Below are positions 53,154 through 63,000 of a stretch of DNA of 64,000 nucleotides, in pieces. How positions within the stretch are numbered: the stretch's first letter is position 1; every line of letters starts with the position of its first letter. The position numbers were made by a program, and so were the translations under genes. Location: NCBI GenBank assembly GCA_000437895.1, contig FR902155.1:1-64000 (forward strand). The letters run 5' to 3'. This stretch comes from Clostridium sp. CAG:914. GTDB taxonomy: Bacteria > Bacillota_I > Bacilli_A > RF39 > UBA660. The notes below the pieces were generated by a model. The model searched no databases, was not told the DNA's origin, and saw nothing but the letters and a program-made list of their open reading frames with translations.

Positions 53154-54095
53154 TTATTTCATTATATGTATCAATATTGGAATATCTATTAAAATAAGAA
53201 CCAAAAATATACTAAGTAAAATATTATAAAATTTCTTATTATATCGCAATTTAAAACTATATATATCAATTATATTAGTAAATAATGTTGCTATAATTAT
53301 ACTTATTACCATAGATAACTCAACATTAAATATACTAATTATAGATGTCAATAAACCTAAAAGTATCCCATAAATAATTTCACCTTCCTTACTAATAGGA
53401 GTATTTACAAAATCACTAGCCACAAACACACTTAGAAACACTATATTAGATCTAATAACAAGAAAAAATATATCATATAAATTATTACCACTAAATAACG
53501 TTACTAAAAGCATAATTATAAAGTAAATACCTATTGAAGTTAATGGAATTAAATACTTTATAGACTTATTATAAAATAAATATATATATGAAATAATAGA
53601 CAATATAATACTCATATATATCTTATAATTACCCATAAGTAATAAAATACTATTATAACTATCTAAACTAATATTCCCAAATAATATAACTATAATAATA
53701 CCTAACAACGATGATTTAATATCTAAGTATTTTATTAAATTTTTTGATATTGAAGTAATCAAAGAAGCAATAATAATTATCAAAAAAGAAGAATTACAAG
53801 TAAATAAACTAAGTATTAAACCTACTAATAATATATTATTATCACATATTCTCTTTATATTATATTCCTTTCTCATTAACATAAAAATATATTCAACAAT
53901 ATAACATATACCCAAAGTTAAAATAATACCTAAAATGGGATAAATTTTATCTATAAAACTATTATTAGTAATAAAAGAAGTAATAATTGATAAAAGAAGA
54001 AATACTAACAAAGAAAATACATACCTATTCATTATCTTATTTTTAGTATTATCACTTTTAATAGCTAAGCCATTACATACAACAAACTCTCTCAT
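53154..54095 (-). CDS. RnfD/NqrB-like membrane subunit
   Basis: The 313 residues contain about nine to ten hydrophobic segments. The block ASDFVNTPISKEGEIIYGILLGLLT closely follows the RnfD/NqrB pattern ATDPVTSPxTxxGxxIFGIxxGLLT. In complete complexes this subunit carries covalent FMN on a Thr; I cannot find the expected S(T/G)AT attachment context. It starts within the rnfC-like stop codon (ATGA overlap). Other Rnf subunits are absent around it. Confidence 0.82.
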   Translation of the reverse strand: MREFVVCNGLAIKSDNTKNKIMNRYVFSLLVFLLLSIITSFITNNSFIDKIYPILGIILTLGICYIVEYIFMLMRKEYNIKRICDNNILLVGLILSLFTCNSSFLIIIIASLITSISKNLIKYLDIKSSLLGIIIVILFGNISLDSYNSILLLMGNYKIYMSIILSIISYIYLFYNKSIKYLIPLTSIGIYFIIMLLVTLFSGNNLYDIFFLVIRSNIVFLSVFVASDFVNTPISKEGEIIYGILLGLLTSIISIFNVELSMVISIIIATLFTNIIDIYSFKLRYNKKFYNILLSIFLVLILIDIPILIHIMK

Positions 54096-55327
54096 TTCTC
54101 CTCCTTAATACTTTTCATTATATTAGATAATTCTATCTTAGAAGGACACACATAAGAACATAGACCACAATTATTACACTTATCTATTCTTAACTTCTTA
54201 GCTCTCTTTTTATTTTTAATTATCATAATAGGCATTAAACCAGAAGGACACACATAAGAACATTTACCACACTTTATACAAGGAATAGTTTCTTCCACCT
54301 TAACAGGTAAACATACAATAGTATGTAAATCTTTAGTTACAATAACATCATCATTTTTAAGAGAATTTCCTCTCATCACATCATTTGCTATCATATATAG
54401 TTTTTTATCTTTATATCCACCTAAACACTCCATAACATAAGATATTTCACTACCTATCTTTACTTTAACATTAGCATTATCCTTACATCCAGAACCAGAA
54501 ACAGTAATAAATATTTCCGTCAAAGGCCTATTATATAAAAGCATTTCATATATAGCATACATAAGAGATACATTTCCAAATATAACATTTAAATCATCAG
54601 GAATACTATCATAATTCTTATCCAGAATAGAATTTAAAATATTTAATTCACTTCCAGAAGGATAACCATCCATAATACCATATATCTTAATACTAGGATA
54701 AGTATTCTTATATTTAAGTAATTTATTTATAACCAACTCATTACTATAATTAACAGCAATATAACACGTTTCTATATTCATAATTTCCAAAACAGCATCT
54801 ATTCCTGCCAATAATTCTTCAGTATAATTATACATAATCATACTATTAGTACTAGAAAAAATATCATCATCTATTCCATTAATAATTAAATACTTAATAT
54901 TTTCCTTATCATAATAATTCATAAAAGAAGGATAATCACTACCATATAAATTTACTATACCATTATCCCTTAACATATTAATAAATTCTAATTTAGAATA
55001 ACTATTAATATATTTTTTCTTACCTCTCTTATTTCTATATCTTTCCTTAAAATCATTTTCTATTACAACGGTATCCACCAAAGAACCATTTAAAGTATAT
55101 TTTTTTACAACATCAATAACAAAACCACTAACACTAGCATGAATAGGAAAATTACTAAGTTTATTAATACCTACTATATCCCCTTTACAAATATAATCAC
55201 CAACTTTAACAACCATATCATATTTATAACCCAACGTACTTATAAGAGGAATAAAAACCAATCTAGGCTTTAAAACATCAATAATCTTTTTACTAGGCAG
55301 AATCTTTTCATTATAAATATTAACCAT
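54092..55327 (-). CDS. RnfC-like iron-sulfur subunit
   Basis: The 411 residues have an N-terminal biotinyl/lipoyl-like barrel (VKVGDYICKGDIVGI and FPIHASVSGFV), a degenerate central NADH/FMN domain, and two C-terminal 4Fe-4S motifs, CIKCGKCSYVCP and CNNCGLCSYVCP. In Rnf complexes this subunit passes electrons between NADH and ferredoxin. The usual Gly-rich NADH/FMN motifs are not obvious here, so function may be altered. AGGAGATAG precedes the ATG. It is first in an operon with the RnfD-like gene and hpt. Confidence 0.85.
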   Translation of the reverse strand: MVNIYNEKILPSKKIIDVLKPRLVFIPLISTLGYKYDMVVKVGDYICKGDIVGINKLSNFPIHASVSGFVIDVVKKYTLNGSLVDTVVIENDFKERYRNKRGKKKYINSYSKLEFINMLRDNGIVNLYGSDYPSFMNYYDKENIKYLIINGIDDDIFSSTNSMIMYNYTEELLAGIDAVLEIMNIETCYIAVNYSNELVINKLLKYKNTYPSIKIYGIMDGYPSGSELNILNSILDKNYDSIPDDLNVIFGNVSLMYAIYEMLLYNRPLTEIFITVSGSGCKDNANVKVKIGSEISYVMECLGGYKDKKLYMIANDVMRGNSLKNDDVIVTKDLHTIVCLPVKVEETIPCIKCGKCSYVCPSGLMPIMIIKNKKRAKKLRIDKCNNCGLCSYVCPSKIELSNIMKSIKEEK

Positions 55328-55456
55328 ATATCTATCTCCTAATATAATTTTACCAAATTATCAAATTATTGTCTATATTTATTTATTAATGTAGAATTAT
55401 GTATTTACTATTATAATAGAATATGTTAATATATTAACCATTAAAGAGGTGTAACT

Positions 55457-56632
55457 ATGAAAAAATATAATTGGAGTCAAAGCATTTTAGAAAATAAATT
55501 AAATATGCTAATTGATGAAATTATAAAACGTGGAGGTTCTTTTAATAGAAAAACAAATGAAATAATACTTGAAAATACTAATAAGGAATCAATTCTTTTA
55601 GGATTTGATATATCACTACTAATGAATATGATTGCAACCGTTGATAAATCATTTGAATATCCTATTTTAGCAAGAGACAATTTAAGCTTATTAGAAATAT
55701 ATAGAGAAAGCCAAGAAGAATTAGAAAATATATCTTTTGCCAAAGAAGATATATTAAATTTTTATAAAGAAAGCACACTATTCTCTAGCGATATAACTTA
55801 TGAAGAACAAAAAACAATGAACTTAAAAACCGATGATATATTAACAATAGTACATGATTTTTATAAAAGTCTAAATCCCTATTTCTTTAAAATATTTATG
55901 AAAGTATTTAAACAAAGAAAAAATAACCTTAAAACCTTTAATAAAGAAGATACTACTCCATTCATGGGTTGTTCATATATGCTTTCATACCTAAACGAAA
56001 CATATATAGCAATAGCAAGAACACATGACATTGAAGATATTATAACATTTGCTCATGAATATATGCATACAATAAATTATAGTATTAATCCAAGTGGTGC
56101 ATATGAAAAAAATAAAAGATATTTTTTTGAAATAGACACCCTTTTTATTGAATTAATAATAACAGATTATTTAAGAAATTTATTTAAAAATAACGAAGCC
56201 GATAAAGCTAATCTAATAACACATTTAGAGTATTGTAATCAAGTTATATATAGTTCCATAATATATACACTAACAGATTATGAAAAGACCAACAATACAC
56301 AGTTAAACTCTAACAAACAAATGAAAGAATTAATTAAAAATACATTTAGAATAAAAGAAAATATTTTTGAAGAAATTTTTCAAACAAGCGATATAGAAAT
56401 CATTATAAAATATATAATATCTTATATGTTTGCTATAGAACTATACTTGTTATATTTGAATGATAAAGATAAATCTTTATACATTTTAAAAAAAATAATC
56501 CAAGCAAAAGGATTAAGTAAAGAAGAATATTATAAGTATATTAAAAGTCTAGGATTATATCCTAGTAGTTCAATACATGAATATGAAGAAATAATTAAAA
56601 GTAGAACACTAAAAAGAACTATTGCTAGATAA
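55457..56632 (+). CDS. M3-like zinc metallopeptidase (HExxH)
   Basis: The 391-residue, mainly helical cytosolic protein has the zinc motif H200-E-Y-M-H204 in ITFAHEYMHTINY and a downstream acidic region FEIDTLFIELI (E225 or E232) that would supply the third ligand. This is the M3/oligopeptidase-F arrangement, but the protein is about 200 residues shorter than PepF and lacks its N-terminal lobe. AGAGGTG precedes the ATG. It is monocistronic, convergent with the CofE-like gene. Confidence 0.78.
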   Translation: MKKYNWSQSILENKLNMLIDEIIKRGGSFNRKTNEIILENTNKESILLGFDISLLMNMIATVDKSFEYPILARDNLSLLEIYRESQEELENISFAKEDILNFYKESTLFSSDITYEEQKTMNLKTDDILTIVHDFYKSLNPYFFKIFMKVFKQRKNNLKTFNKEDTTPFMGCSYMLSYLNETYIAIARTHDIEDIITFAHEYMHTINYSINPSGAYEKNKRYFFEIDTLFIELIITDYLRNLFKNNEADKANLITHLEYCNQVIYSSIIYTLTDYEKTNNTQLNSNKQMKELIKNTFRIKENIFEEIFQTSDIEIIIKYIISYMFAIELYLLYLNDKDKSLYILKKIIQAKGLSKEEYYKYIKSLGLYPSSSIHEYEEIIKSRTLKRTIAR

Positions 56633-56648
56633 AGCATTAGTTCTTTTT
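56611..56648 (+). terminator. terminator of the peptidase gene
   Basis: AAAAAGAACT (56611-56620, inside the coding end) pairs with AGTTCTTTTT (56639-56648). Confidence 0.65.
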
Positions 56649-56657
56649 ATAATATTT

Positions 56658-57845
56658 TTAACTTGCATAGTTATCGAAATATCCTTGAATAAATACAACA
56701 GGCGTTCCTTTATCACCACTACCACTAGTTAAATCACATAAAGATCCTATCAAATCAGTAAATCTTCTAGGAGTAGTTCCTTGACTAGCCATATTACCAA
56801 CTAAGTTATCGTCTTTGCTCTTTATTTCATTTCTTATTGCCTCTGCCAATTCTTCACCTCTTAAATCAGGAAATTTATTATCAGAAACATATTTAAGTTT
56901 TATCTCATTAGGTGTTCCTTCCAATCCACTCGTATAAGCTGGACTAACAACAGGATCAGCTAACTCCCAAATACCTCCAACAGGGTCTTTAAAAGCACCA
57001 TCACCATATACCATAACTTCTATTTTCTTTCCAGTTAATTCATACATTCTATTTTGAATATCTATAACTAATTTATCTCCTGTTTTAGGAAATAACTTTA
57101 ATTTTTCTTCTGTTGACTTGTTAGAACCAAGTAAACCATACTTAGGATTATAACCACTACCATTAATTGGTTTAGTCATAATCTCATATAAACCATATAC
57201 ATTAGTACCACCAGAAGATATAATATTTTCTTTTGTTTTAACCCTATTATGAATATCACAAGTTAAAACATTAGAAGTATATTTTAAAATATCCTTAGCT
57301 TGATTAGAAAAAATAAACTCAACTTCACATCCTTCATTATGTATAACTTCTCTATAAAACTCTACCATATTAATACCCGTAAAAGGATGTTTAAATGAAG
57401 AAAATACCCTATCATATTCACTTTCACTAATTATACTACCCAAGTCAAATTCACTATTTTCTAACGTATCTAAATCAAGAATACTATTACCAACCTCATC
57501 TTTAGGAAAAGATAATAACATATATATCTTTTTACATCCTCTAGCAATACCCTTAAGTATCAAAGAAAATCTATTCCTACTAAGTATAGGATAAACTATT
57601 CCAACTTCTCCATCTGGATATTTATTTTTAATATCATAAGCAATATCATCTACCTTAATAAAATTACCTTCTGATATACCAACTACAGCCTCTGTAATTG
57701 CTATAATATCTCTATCATGAAAAGTAAATCCCTCTTCTTTTTGAGCCTCCATTATAGAATTAACAACCACATCTGCAAGATTAGTATCTTCTTTTATTAT
57801 TGGTGTTCTTATACCACGTACAACAGTACCTACTGTTCTTGTCAC
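56658..57845 (-). CDS. F420-0:gamma-glutamyl ligase-like protein (CofE family)
   Basis: The 395 residues resemble the CofE fold, with [15 protein letters not shown] at the N-terminus, [36 protein letters not shown] and a C-terminal GDKGTPVV. Such genes are frequent in Bacillota that do not make F420, where the ligated substrate is unknown. The start is GTG at 57845 with AGGAGG five bases before it. Confidence 0.82.
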   Translation of the reverse strand: MTRTVGTVVRGIRTPIIKEDTNLADVVVNSIMEAQKEEGFTFHDRDIIAITEAVVGISEGNFIKVDDIAYDIKNKYPDGEVGIVYPILSRNRFSLILKGIARGCKKIYMLLSFPKDEVGNSILDLDTLENSEFDLGSIISESEYDRVFSSFKHPFTGINMVEFYREVIHNEGCEVEFIFSNQAKDILKYTSNVLTCDIHNRVKTKENIISSGGTNVYGLYEIMTKPINGSGYNPKYGLLGSNKSTEEKLKLFPKTGDKLVIDIQNRMYELTGKKIEVMVYGDGAFKDPVGGIWELADPVVSPAYTSGLEGTPNEIKLKYVSDNKFPDLRGEELAEAIRNEIKSKDDNLVGNMASQGTTPRRFTDLIGSLCDLTSGSGDKGTPVVFIQGYFDNYAS

Positions 57846-57898
57846 CTTATCCTCCTATCTACATAAATCAATTTTATCATATAACAATAAATTAAACA

Positions 57899-57937
57899 AG
57901 AAAAAGAACTATTTTTTTAAGTATTCCAATAGTTCTT
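57899..57937 (-). terminator. hisS terminator
   Basis: AAGAACTATT (57928-57937 on the minus strand) pairs with AATAGTTCTT (57904-57913), then T-rich. It overlaps the hisS stop. Confidence 0.65.
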
Positions 57938-59186
57938 CTAAATTAAATTCATATTGTTCTTGCTTTTCCATATCTTTAATCGTATATACACCCGTTTCTA
58001 ATTCTCTACTACCAAGAACTATAACATATTTAATATTATTCTTATCAGCAAATTCAAAACACTTCTTAAGTTTTCTCTTAGAATATTCTACTATAGTACT
58101 TATATTATTATTTCTAAGTATAGTAGCTAATTCTAATACTTTATAATCTTCTTCCATAGGTATAATATATACATCATATAGACTATTTTCTTCCAAATTA
58201 CTTTTTAATATTGTATATATAGGTTCAAGTCCAAAAGATAACCCAATAGCCGGATACTCATTACCATCATTAATAAAATCAGTAATAATCTTATTATATC
58301 TACCACCACCACCTAGTGAACAAGTTAATCTTTCCATCTTATCATAAAATTCAAAAACAATACCAGTATATATACTAAGACCACGAGCAAGAGTTGGCGT
58401 AAATGCAGTATTATCTGTTAACCCTAATAATATAATTTTATTATTAACATCATTAATTTCAATCAATGCTTCCCTAAATAATTCATCATCATAATCAAGA
58501 TTATTATATTCAGAAATATCCATAGAAAATAAATTCATTAATTTACTAGCCATATCATTACTTATACCAATACTTTCAAATTCTTTATATAAGTTATCCA
58601 ACGACATCTTTTCTTTCTTATCAATAACACCAATAACCATATCCGTATCAATATTTATCCCTGCATATTTAATTAAACTAGTCATTAATTTCCTATTATT
58701 CCATTTAACAATAATATCAATACCAAGACGTCTAAAAGCCTCAATAACCATAATCATTTGTTCAACTTCAATATCAGTCCCATCAATACCCACAATATCA
58801 CAATCACATTGATAAAACTCTCTACATCTTCCTAATTTAACTGGTCCATTTCTAAATACTTTACCTATTTCATATCTCCTAAGAGGCAATCTAAGCTCCT
58901 TCTGATTAGCAATAAACTTACAAAAAGGTATAGTTAAATCATATCTTAAAGCCAATTCCCTATTACCTTGATCAGTTAATTTATATATTTCTTTTAATAT
59001 TTCAGCCCCATCATTATATTTATAAGCTAATAAATCATAATTATTTAATATAGAAGTATCTAATGGTAAATACCCATAATTATTAAATATATTCTTTAGT
59101 GTATCTATAATATAATTTCTAATTATTTGTTCCTTACCAAAAAAATCTTCTGTTCCCTTCAAATTGGAAGTATCAATACTCTTCAT
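57909..59186 (-). CDS. hisS: histidine-tRNA ligase
   Basis: The 425-residue class II synthetase has the N-terminal KGTEDFFGKE, motif 2 RYDLTIPFCKF with FRNGPVKLGRCREFYQCD, the His-binding LARGLSIYTGIVFEF, motif 3 SLGGGGRYNK, and the C-terminal anticodon domain. GAGGAGGGA is correctly spaced for the ATG at 59186, not 59201. No T-box is seen upstream, and aspS, its frequent partner, is absent. Confidence 0.97.
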   Translation of the reverse strand: MKSIDTSNLKGTEDFFGKEQIIRNYIIDTLKNIFNNYGYLPLDTSILNNYDLLAYKYNDGAEILKEIYKLTDQGNRELALRYDLTIPFCKFIANQKELRLPLRRYEIGKVFRNGPVKLGRCREFYQCDCDIVGIDGTDIEVEQMIMVIEAFRRLGIDIIVKWNNRKLMTSLIKYAGINIDTDMVIGVIDKKEKMSLDNLYKEFESIGISNDMASKLMNLFSMDISEYNNLDYDDELFREALIEINDVNNKIILLGLTDNTAFTPTLARGLSIYTGIVFEFYDKMERLTCSLGGGGRYNKIITDFINDGNEYPAIGLSFGLEPIYTILKSNLEENSLYDVYIIPMEEDYKVLELATILRNNNISTIVEYSKRKLKKCFEFADKNNIKYVIVLGSRELETGVYTIKDMEKQEQYEFNLEELLEYLKK

Positions 59187-59262
59187 AACTTCCCTCCTCA
59201 TCGATTAAATTATACTATAAAATAAATAGTTTAGCAAGATTAGAGTATCTTACCAAATATAT

Positions 59263-60213
59263 TTATTTATCACATTCTCTATTAACAATAAGCCAATATT
59301 TAGAATGATACTCATAGATCATTAAAGATAATTTTCCTACCAATTCAGTATAATCATCATTAGCACTTTTAGTAAAAATAGATATAGTATATGGATTCTC
59401 ATCAAAAACAATACCAACATCATGATAATATTTTCCCCATTTACCATATTTATGAGCAACATTTACGTCTAATTTTTTATTTATACTAGAATAAAAATTA
59501 TTAGTCATCGTATCAATTAAAAATTTTCCATACTTAGTATCTTTTATCTCATATAATCTTTTTAAATATATATTCGTATTAGTAACAGTCTGATTACCAA
59601 ATTTCTCACTTGACGTTAATATATTTTTAATTCCTAAAGAATTACCATATCTAACCAAATTATCTCTACCAATATAATTATATAACATAAAATGAGCATC
59701 ATTATCACTAACAGATAAAGTACAATATACCAAATCTTTTAACGTTATCTCATTATCTACCTGTTTATTACTAGAACACTTATCTCCCCTGTCACTAATA
59801 TAACTAACCTTAGTCATCAAGTTAACTTTATTATCATACAAATATAAAGCATCTAATAACTTAATCAAACTAGCTCCATAATAAGTTCTATTATCATTAT
59901 ACTTAATCACATAAGAAGTATTAATATCTTCATAATATAACGCCATATCATGTTCTTTAATATATTCCTCTATCTCTTTCCTTTCATTATCCAATTCATA
60001 TAAAGGTAAACTATTCAAACAAGCACTATAATCATTATTATTTATATCACTAACTATCCTAGAATTATCTTTATAATCATATTTTATAACAAAATCATCA
60101 TTATTTTTTTTATTGACAAATTTATTATAATATTTCCCCACCTGTATTGATAATAAAAAAAGTACTATTACATATAATACCATAATTATTCTATTACTAG
60201 TTTTTATATTCAT
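59263..60213 (-). CDS. membrane-anchored class A beta-lactamase-fold serine hydrolase
   Basis: A signal anchor (residues 9-27) precedes an extracytoplasmic domain with the three penicilloyl-serine motifs: S115-L-I-K118, S169-D-N171 and K255-Y-G257. A clear Glu166-type ExxLN motif is not visible, so deacylation and true beta-lactamase activity are doubtful. It may be a DD-peptidase-like or peptidoglycan-sensing protein. GGAGG fits the ATG at 60213 rather than upstream in-frame starts. It lies between the degenerate kinase and hisS. Confidence 0.85.
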   Translation of the reverse strand: MNIKTSNRIIMVLYVIVLFLLSIQVGKYYNKFVNKKNNDDFVIKYDYKDNSRIVSDINNNDYSACLNSLPLYELDNERKEIEEYIKEHDMALYYEDINTSYVIKYNDNRTYYGASLIKLLDALYLYDNKVNLMTKVSYISDRGDKCSSNKQVDNEITLKDLVYCTLSVSDNDAHFMLYNYIGRDNLVRYGNSLGIKNILTSSEKFGNQTVTNTNIYLKRLYEIKDTKYGKFLIDTMTNNFYSSINKKLDVNVAHKYGKWGKYYHDVGIVFDENPYTISIFTKSANDDYTELVGKLSLMIYEYHSKYWLIVNRECDK

Positions 60214-60249
60214 AATTAGTACCTCCATAATTATTTTAAAACACAACAT

Positions 60250-60293
60250 AAAAAAAAGTAAACTTTATTTATAACTATACATAAAATTTACTT
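60250..60293 (-). terminator. terminator of the second kinase-like gene
   Basis: AAGTAAATTTTAT and ATAAAGTTTACTT (60256-60293) pair on the minus strand with one G.U, then eight T's. Confidence 0.75.
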
Positions 60294-60307
60294 AATAATA
60301 TGTCATA

Positions 60308-61993
60308 TTATTTAAAATATTTTTCTAACAAAGTAATTAACTTATTTCTACTAATAGGTTTTAATATATAATCATCAAAACCATATTTCTTATAACTACC
60401 CGTATATTCCACATTATTATCTCTAGTCATCAAAATAAGTATAGAATTAAAACCACTAATTAATTTTAATTTTTTAACAGTCTCTATATAAGACATATAA
60501 TTAAGTTCATCACTCATTAATATCAAATCATATTTCTCATTATTTCTTATCCTATTTAAACATTCTTTCCCATAACTAACAAAAGTCAAATCAACATTAT
60601 CATCATCTAGACACTTAGATATTAATTTTTGATTAGAAATATTTTCATCTACCACTAAAATACTTATTTTCTTCAAATAATTAGTATATTTTTCTAAACT
60701 ATCATCTTTATCAATAACCATCTTTTGATCTAATATAATATTTATTTTATTATTCTCTAATATTATAAATCCACCCATTAAAATTATTCTATTATATATA
60801 TTCTTATATAAATCATTATTTTCTATATCTATAGCACCATTTCCTTCAATAGATATAATCAATCTACATATATCATTTTTATTTACTGAATTAATATTTA
60901 AAATAATATTATCACTATTAACAAACAATTCTAATCCATCAATCAAACATTCCTTTAAAGTAATTGCATCCCCATACAAATTATCAGGAATATTACTATC
61001 AATAGATAAATTCAAATTATCCCTATTATAAGATTTTACTAAAGTTTTAATCAATAATTTAACATCATACTTTTTATTATATATTTTTATCTTCGAGGCC
61101 TCTATCTCATTAATATTAAACATTTTATTACACATAGTATTTAACATAGATACTTCATTAATAATCTCACGCATACTATTATCTTTATCTATATTTCTAT
61201 CATCCAATACATCATAAGCTATTTTATTAATATTTTCAGTTGACCTCTTCACCATTTTAGACATATCAAACAAAAACATAGACTTATCATAATTAGATTT
61301 ATCTAATTTATCTTTTGACTTTTTCATTTCTAATAACATTTTTACATCAGGATTTTCTATTGTAAAATACATCAAATAATTAACTAAAGTAATCGTAATA
61401 GAAATAACAATTAAATAAGGATTATATTTATATACAAAAAATAAAAATATACAAGACACCACTACAAAAAGCATAGGTATATGTCTCTTATCTAAATGTT
61501 TAATGTTTAAAAGAGGTACAATAACTGATGATAATAAATATAACAAGCAAAGAAAAGCTGTCACCCCACTTGCTGATCCACCTATAGTTAAAGCATTATT
61601 ACCATTAGAAATAATATTCACTTTCAAAATAGCCACTAATAATATTGATATACTATCTATAATAGCTAATATATAAACTATTTTTACATATATCTTTTTA
61701 AGATTTGGAAAAGTAACCAATAACATATATAAAAATAAACAAGTTGCTATTATTATTAATTGAATAAAATCTATCTTATTTAATAAAGAAATTATTTTAA
61801 TAGCAATAGGAGTTAAAGGAAACATAGCCATAATTCTCAAAACAACAACTAAAACACAATCAATAGTACTACATATTAGCATTATAGAATATATTCTATT
61901 TTCAATTAAATTAATTCTTTTTCTTAAGAAATATGCAAAACACAATAATAAAGAAAAAAGCATTGCATAAAAAGGTAATTGTAATTCACTCAT
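60308..61993 (-). CDS. degenerate membrane hybrid histidine kinase-like protein (paralogue)
   Basis: The 561-residue protein has seven N-terminal membrane segments, a linker YFTIENPDVKML identical to that of the 32088-33869 protein, a degenerate kinase core and a receiver-like C-terminus. The H-box position is Lys246 (FDMSKMVKRS). The ATPase N box reads LIDGLELFVNS without Asn, G1 is IEGNGAI, and G2 is missing. The receiver site reads DLILMSDELN, with Ser494 for the phosphorylated Asp, although VVDEN and LKPI remain. Neither ATP-dependent phosphorylation nor phosphotransfer looks possible; a sensor/scaffold role is inferred. AAGGTGG precedes the ATG. Confidence 0.85.
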   Translation of the reverse strand: MSELQLPFYAMLFSLLLCFAYFLRKRINLIENRIYSIMLICSTIDCVLVVVLRIMAMFPLTPIAIKIISLLNKIDFIQLIIIATCLFLYMLLVTFPNLKKIYVKIVYILAIIDSISILLVAILKVNIISNGNNALTIGGSASGVTAFLCLLYLLSSVIVPLLNIKHLDKRHIPMLFVVVSCIFLFFVYKYNPYLIVISITITLVNYLMYFTIENPDVKMLLEMKKSKDKLDKSNYDKSMFLFDMSKMVKRSTENINKIAYDVLDDRNIDKDNSMREIINEVSMLNTMCNKMFNINEIEASKIKIYNKKYDVKLLIKTLVKSYNRDNLNLSIDSNIPDNLYGDAITLKECLIDGLELFVNSDNIILNINSVNKNDICRLIISIEGNGAIDIENNDLYKNIYNRIILMGGFIILENNKINIILDQKMVIDKDDSLEKYTNYLKKISILVVDENISNQKLISKCLDDDNVDLTFVSYGKECLNRIRNNEKYDLILMSDELNYMSYIETVKKLKLISGFNSILILMTRDNNVEYTGSYKKYGFDDYILKPISRNKLITLLEKYFK

Positions 61994-62066
61994 ATCATAT
62001 CCACCTTACTAATTATACAATACTTTATATAAAAGTAATACGTTTTTTTATAAAAAATAAATATTT

Positions 62067-62996
62067 TTACTTATGTAAATCATTTCTAGTTCTAACTAGA
62101 ACATAAGCATTATTAGAAGTTAATTCTACATTATCCAAACACTCAAATACTTCTTCTTCACTAACCTTAGTAGGATCTATATATTCTGCTCTAGCTTCTG
62201 TTTCAAAATTATAATTCTTTCTAACCGGATCAATTAACTTATTTACATAGTCCTCCCAATAACCAGGATAGAAATCGCTCCTTTTAGCTAAACCCTTATT
62301 ACTAGCAATATATTCTAAGACTTCCCATTTAGCAGTAGCCAAACTATCTCTTATTAATTGTTTTCCTTCATTTAAATCTAAAGAACATACATCAATAGGC
62401 TTATTTTGAATAGCATAACATACACCATCTTCTTCCATAACAGATATTGGTACTATTAAAGCATTATGGTCTAAAGCAACTCTATACATACCGTTCCATA
62501 AATCTAATATCAATAAATTAGGACTTTTATTCCAAACACCTTCAGGAAACCATAAAAGATTTTCTACTCCTAATTCAAAACCTCTCCTAATTTTATCATA
62601 TGATGCTTTACGACTATTTCTATCATCTCTATCAACCAAATAAACACCATTAGCCCATGCACTAAATCCATCAAAAGTATTAAAAAATTGTGGTAAACTT
62701 CCAAATAAAATATATGCATGATTCTTAGCCGTATACAACGAATATAACAAATCATCCTTAAAACCATGAGTTGGTGCGTATATAATTGGCCTTTTATTAT
62801 ATTCTATTTCTTCTATAGTTTTTGGATTTTTAATTCTTTCTGGTTCCCTTTTTATTAGCACATATTTATCTGGACCAAGCAATTTTCCAACTCTAATAAC
62901 AACCGGATGAATAAATTTTCTAAATTCTATACCACCTTTTGACATAACATCATCAGAATCATTACTAAGCAAATATTCCAAACATTTATTATACAT
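62067..62996 (-). CDS. PlsC-like acyltransferase, tandem copy 2
   Basis: The 309-residue product has the acyltransferase motifs H77-GFKD-D82 (HX4D) and FPEG (150-153), followed by WNKSPNLL and a downstream PISVM block. Such enzymes acylate lysophosphatidate or related lipids at the membrane. It is closely similar to the gene just upstream, with near-identical first 20 and last 40 residues (YIDPTKVSEEEVF, SNNAYVLVRTRN). The start lies 4 bases after the upstream stop. AAGGGTTA is a weak ribosome site, so coupling is likely. Confidence 0.85.
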   Translation of the reverse strand: MYNKCLEYLLSNDSDDVMSKGGIEFRKFIHPVVIRVGKLLGPDKYVLIKREPERIKNPKTIEEIEYNKRPIIYAPTHGFKDDLLYSLYTAKNHAYILFGSLPQFFNTFDGFSAWANGVYLVDRDDRNSRKASYDKIRRGFELGVENLLWFPEGVWNKSPNLLILDLWNGMYRVALDHNALIVPISVMEEDGVCYAIQNKPIDVCSLDLNEGKQLIRDSLATAKWEVLEYIASNKGLAKRSDFYPGYWEDYVNKLIDPVRKNYNFETEARAEYIDPTKVSEEEVFECLDNVELTSNNAYVLVRTRNDLHK

Positions 62997-63000
62997 ATCA

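Noticed and set aside
59263..60213. Calling the serine hydrolase a true beta-lactamase
   Set aside because: SxxK, SDN and KxG motifs are present, but the Glu166-type deacylation motif is not apparent.
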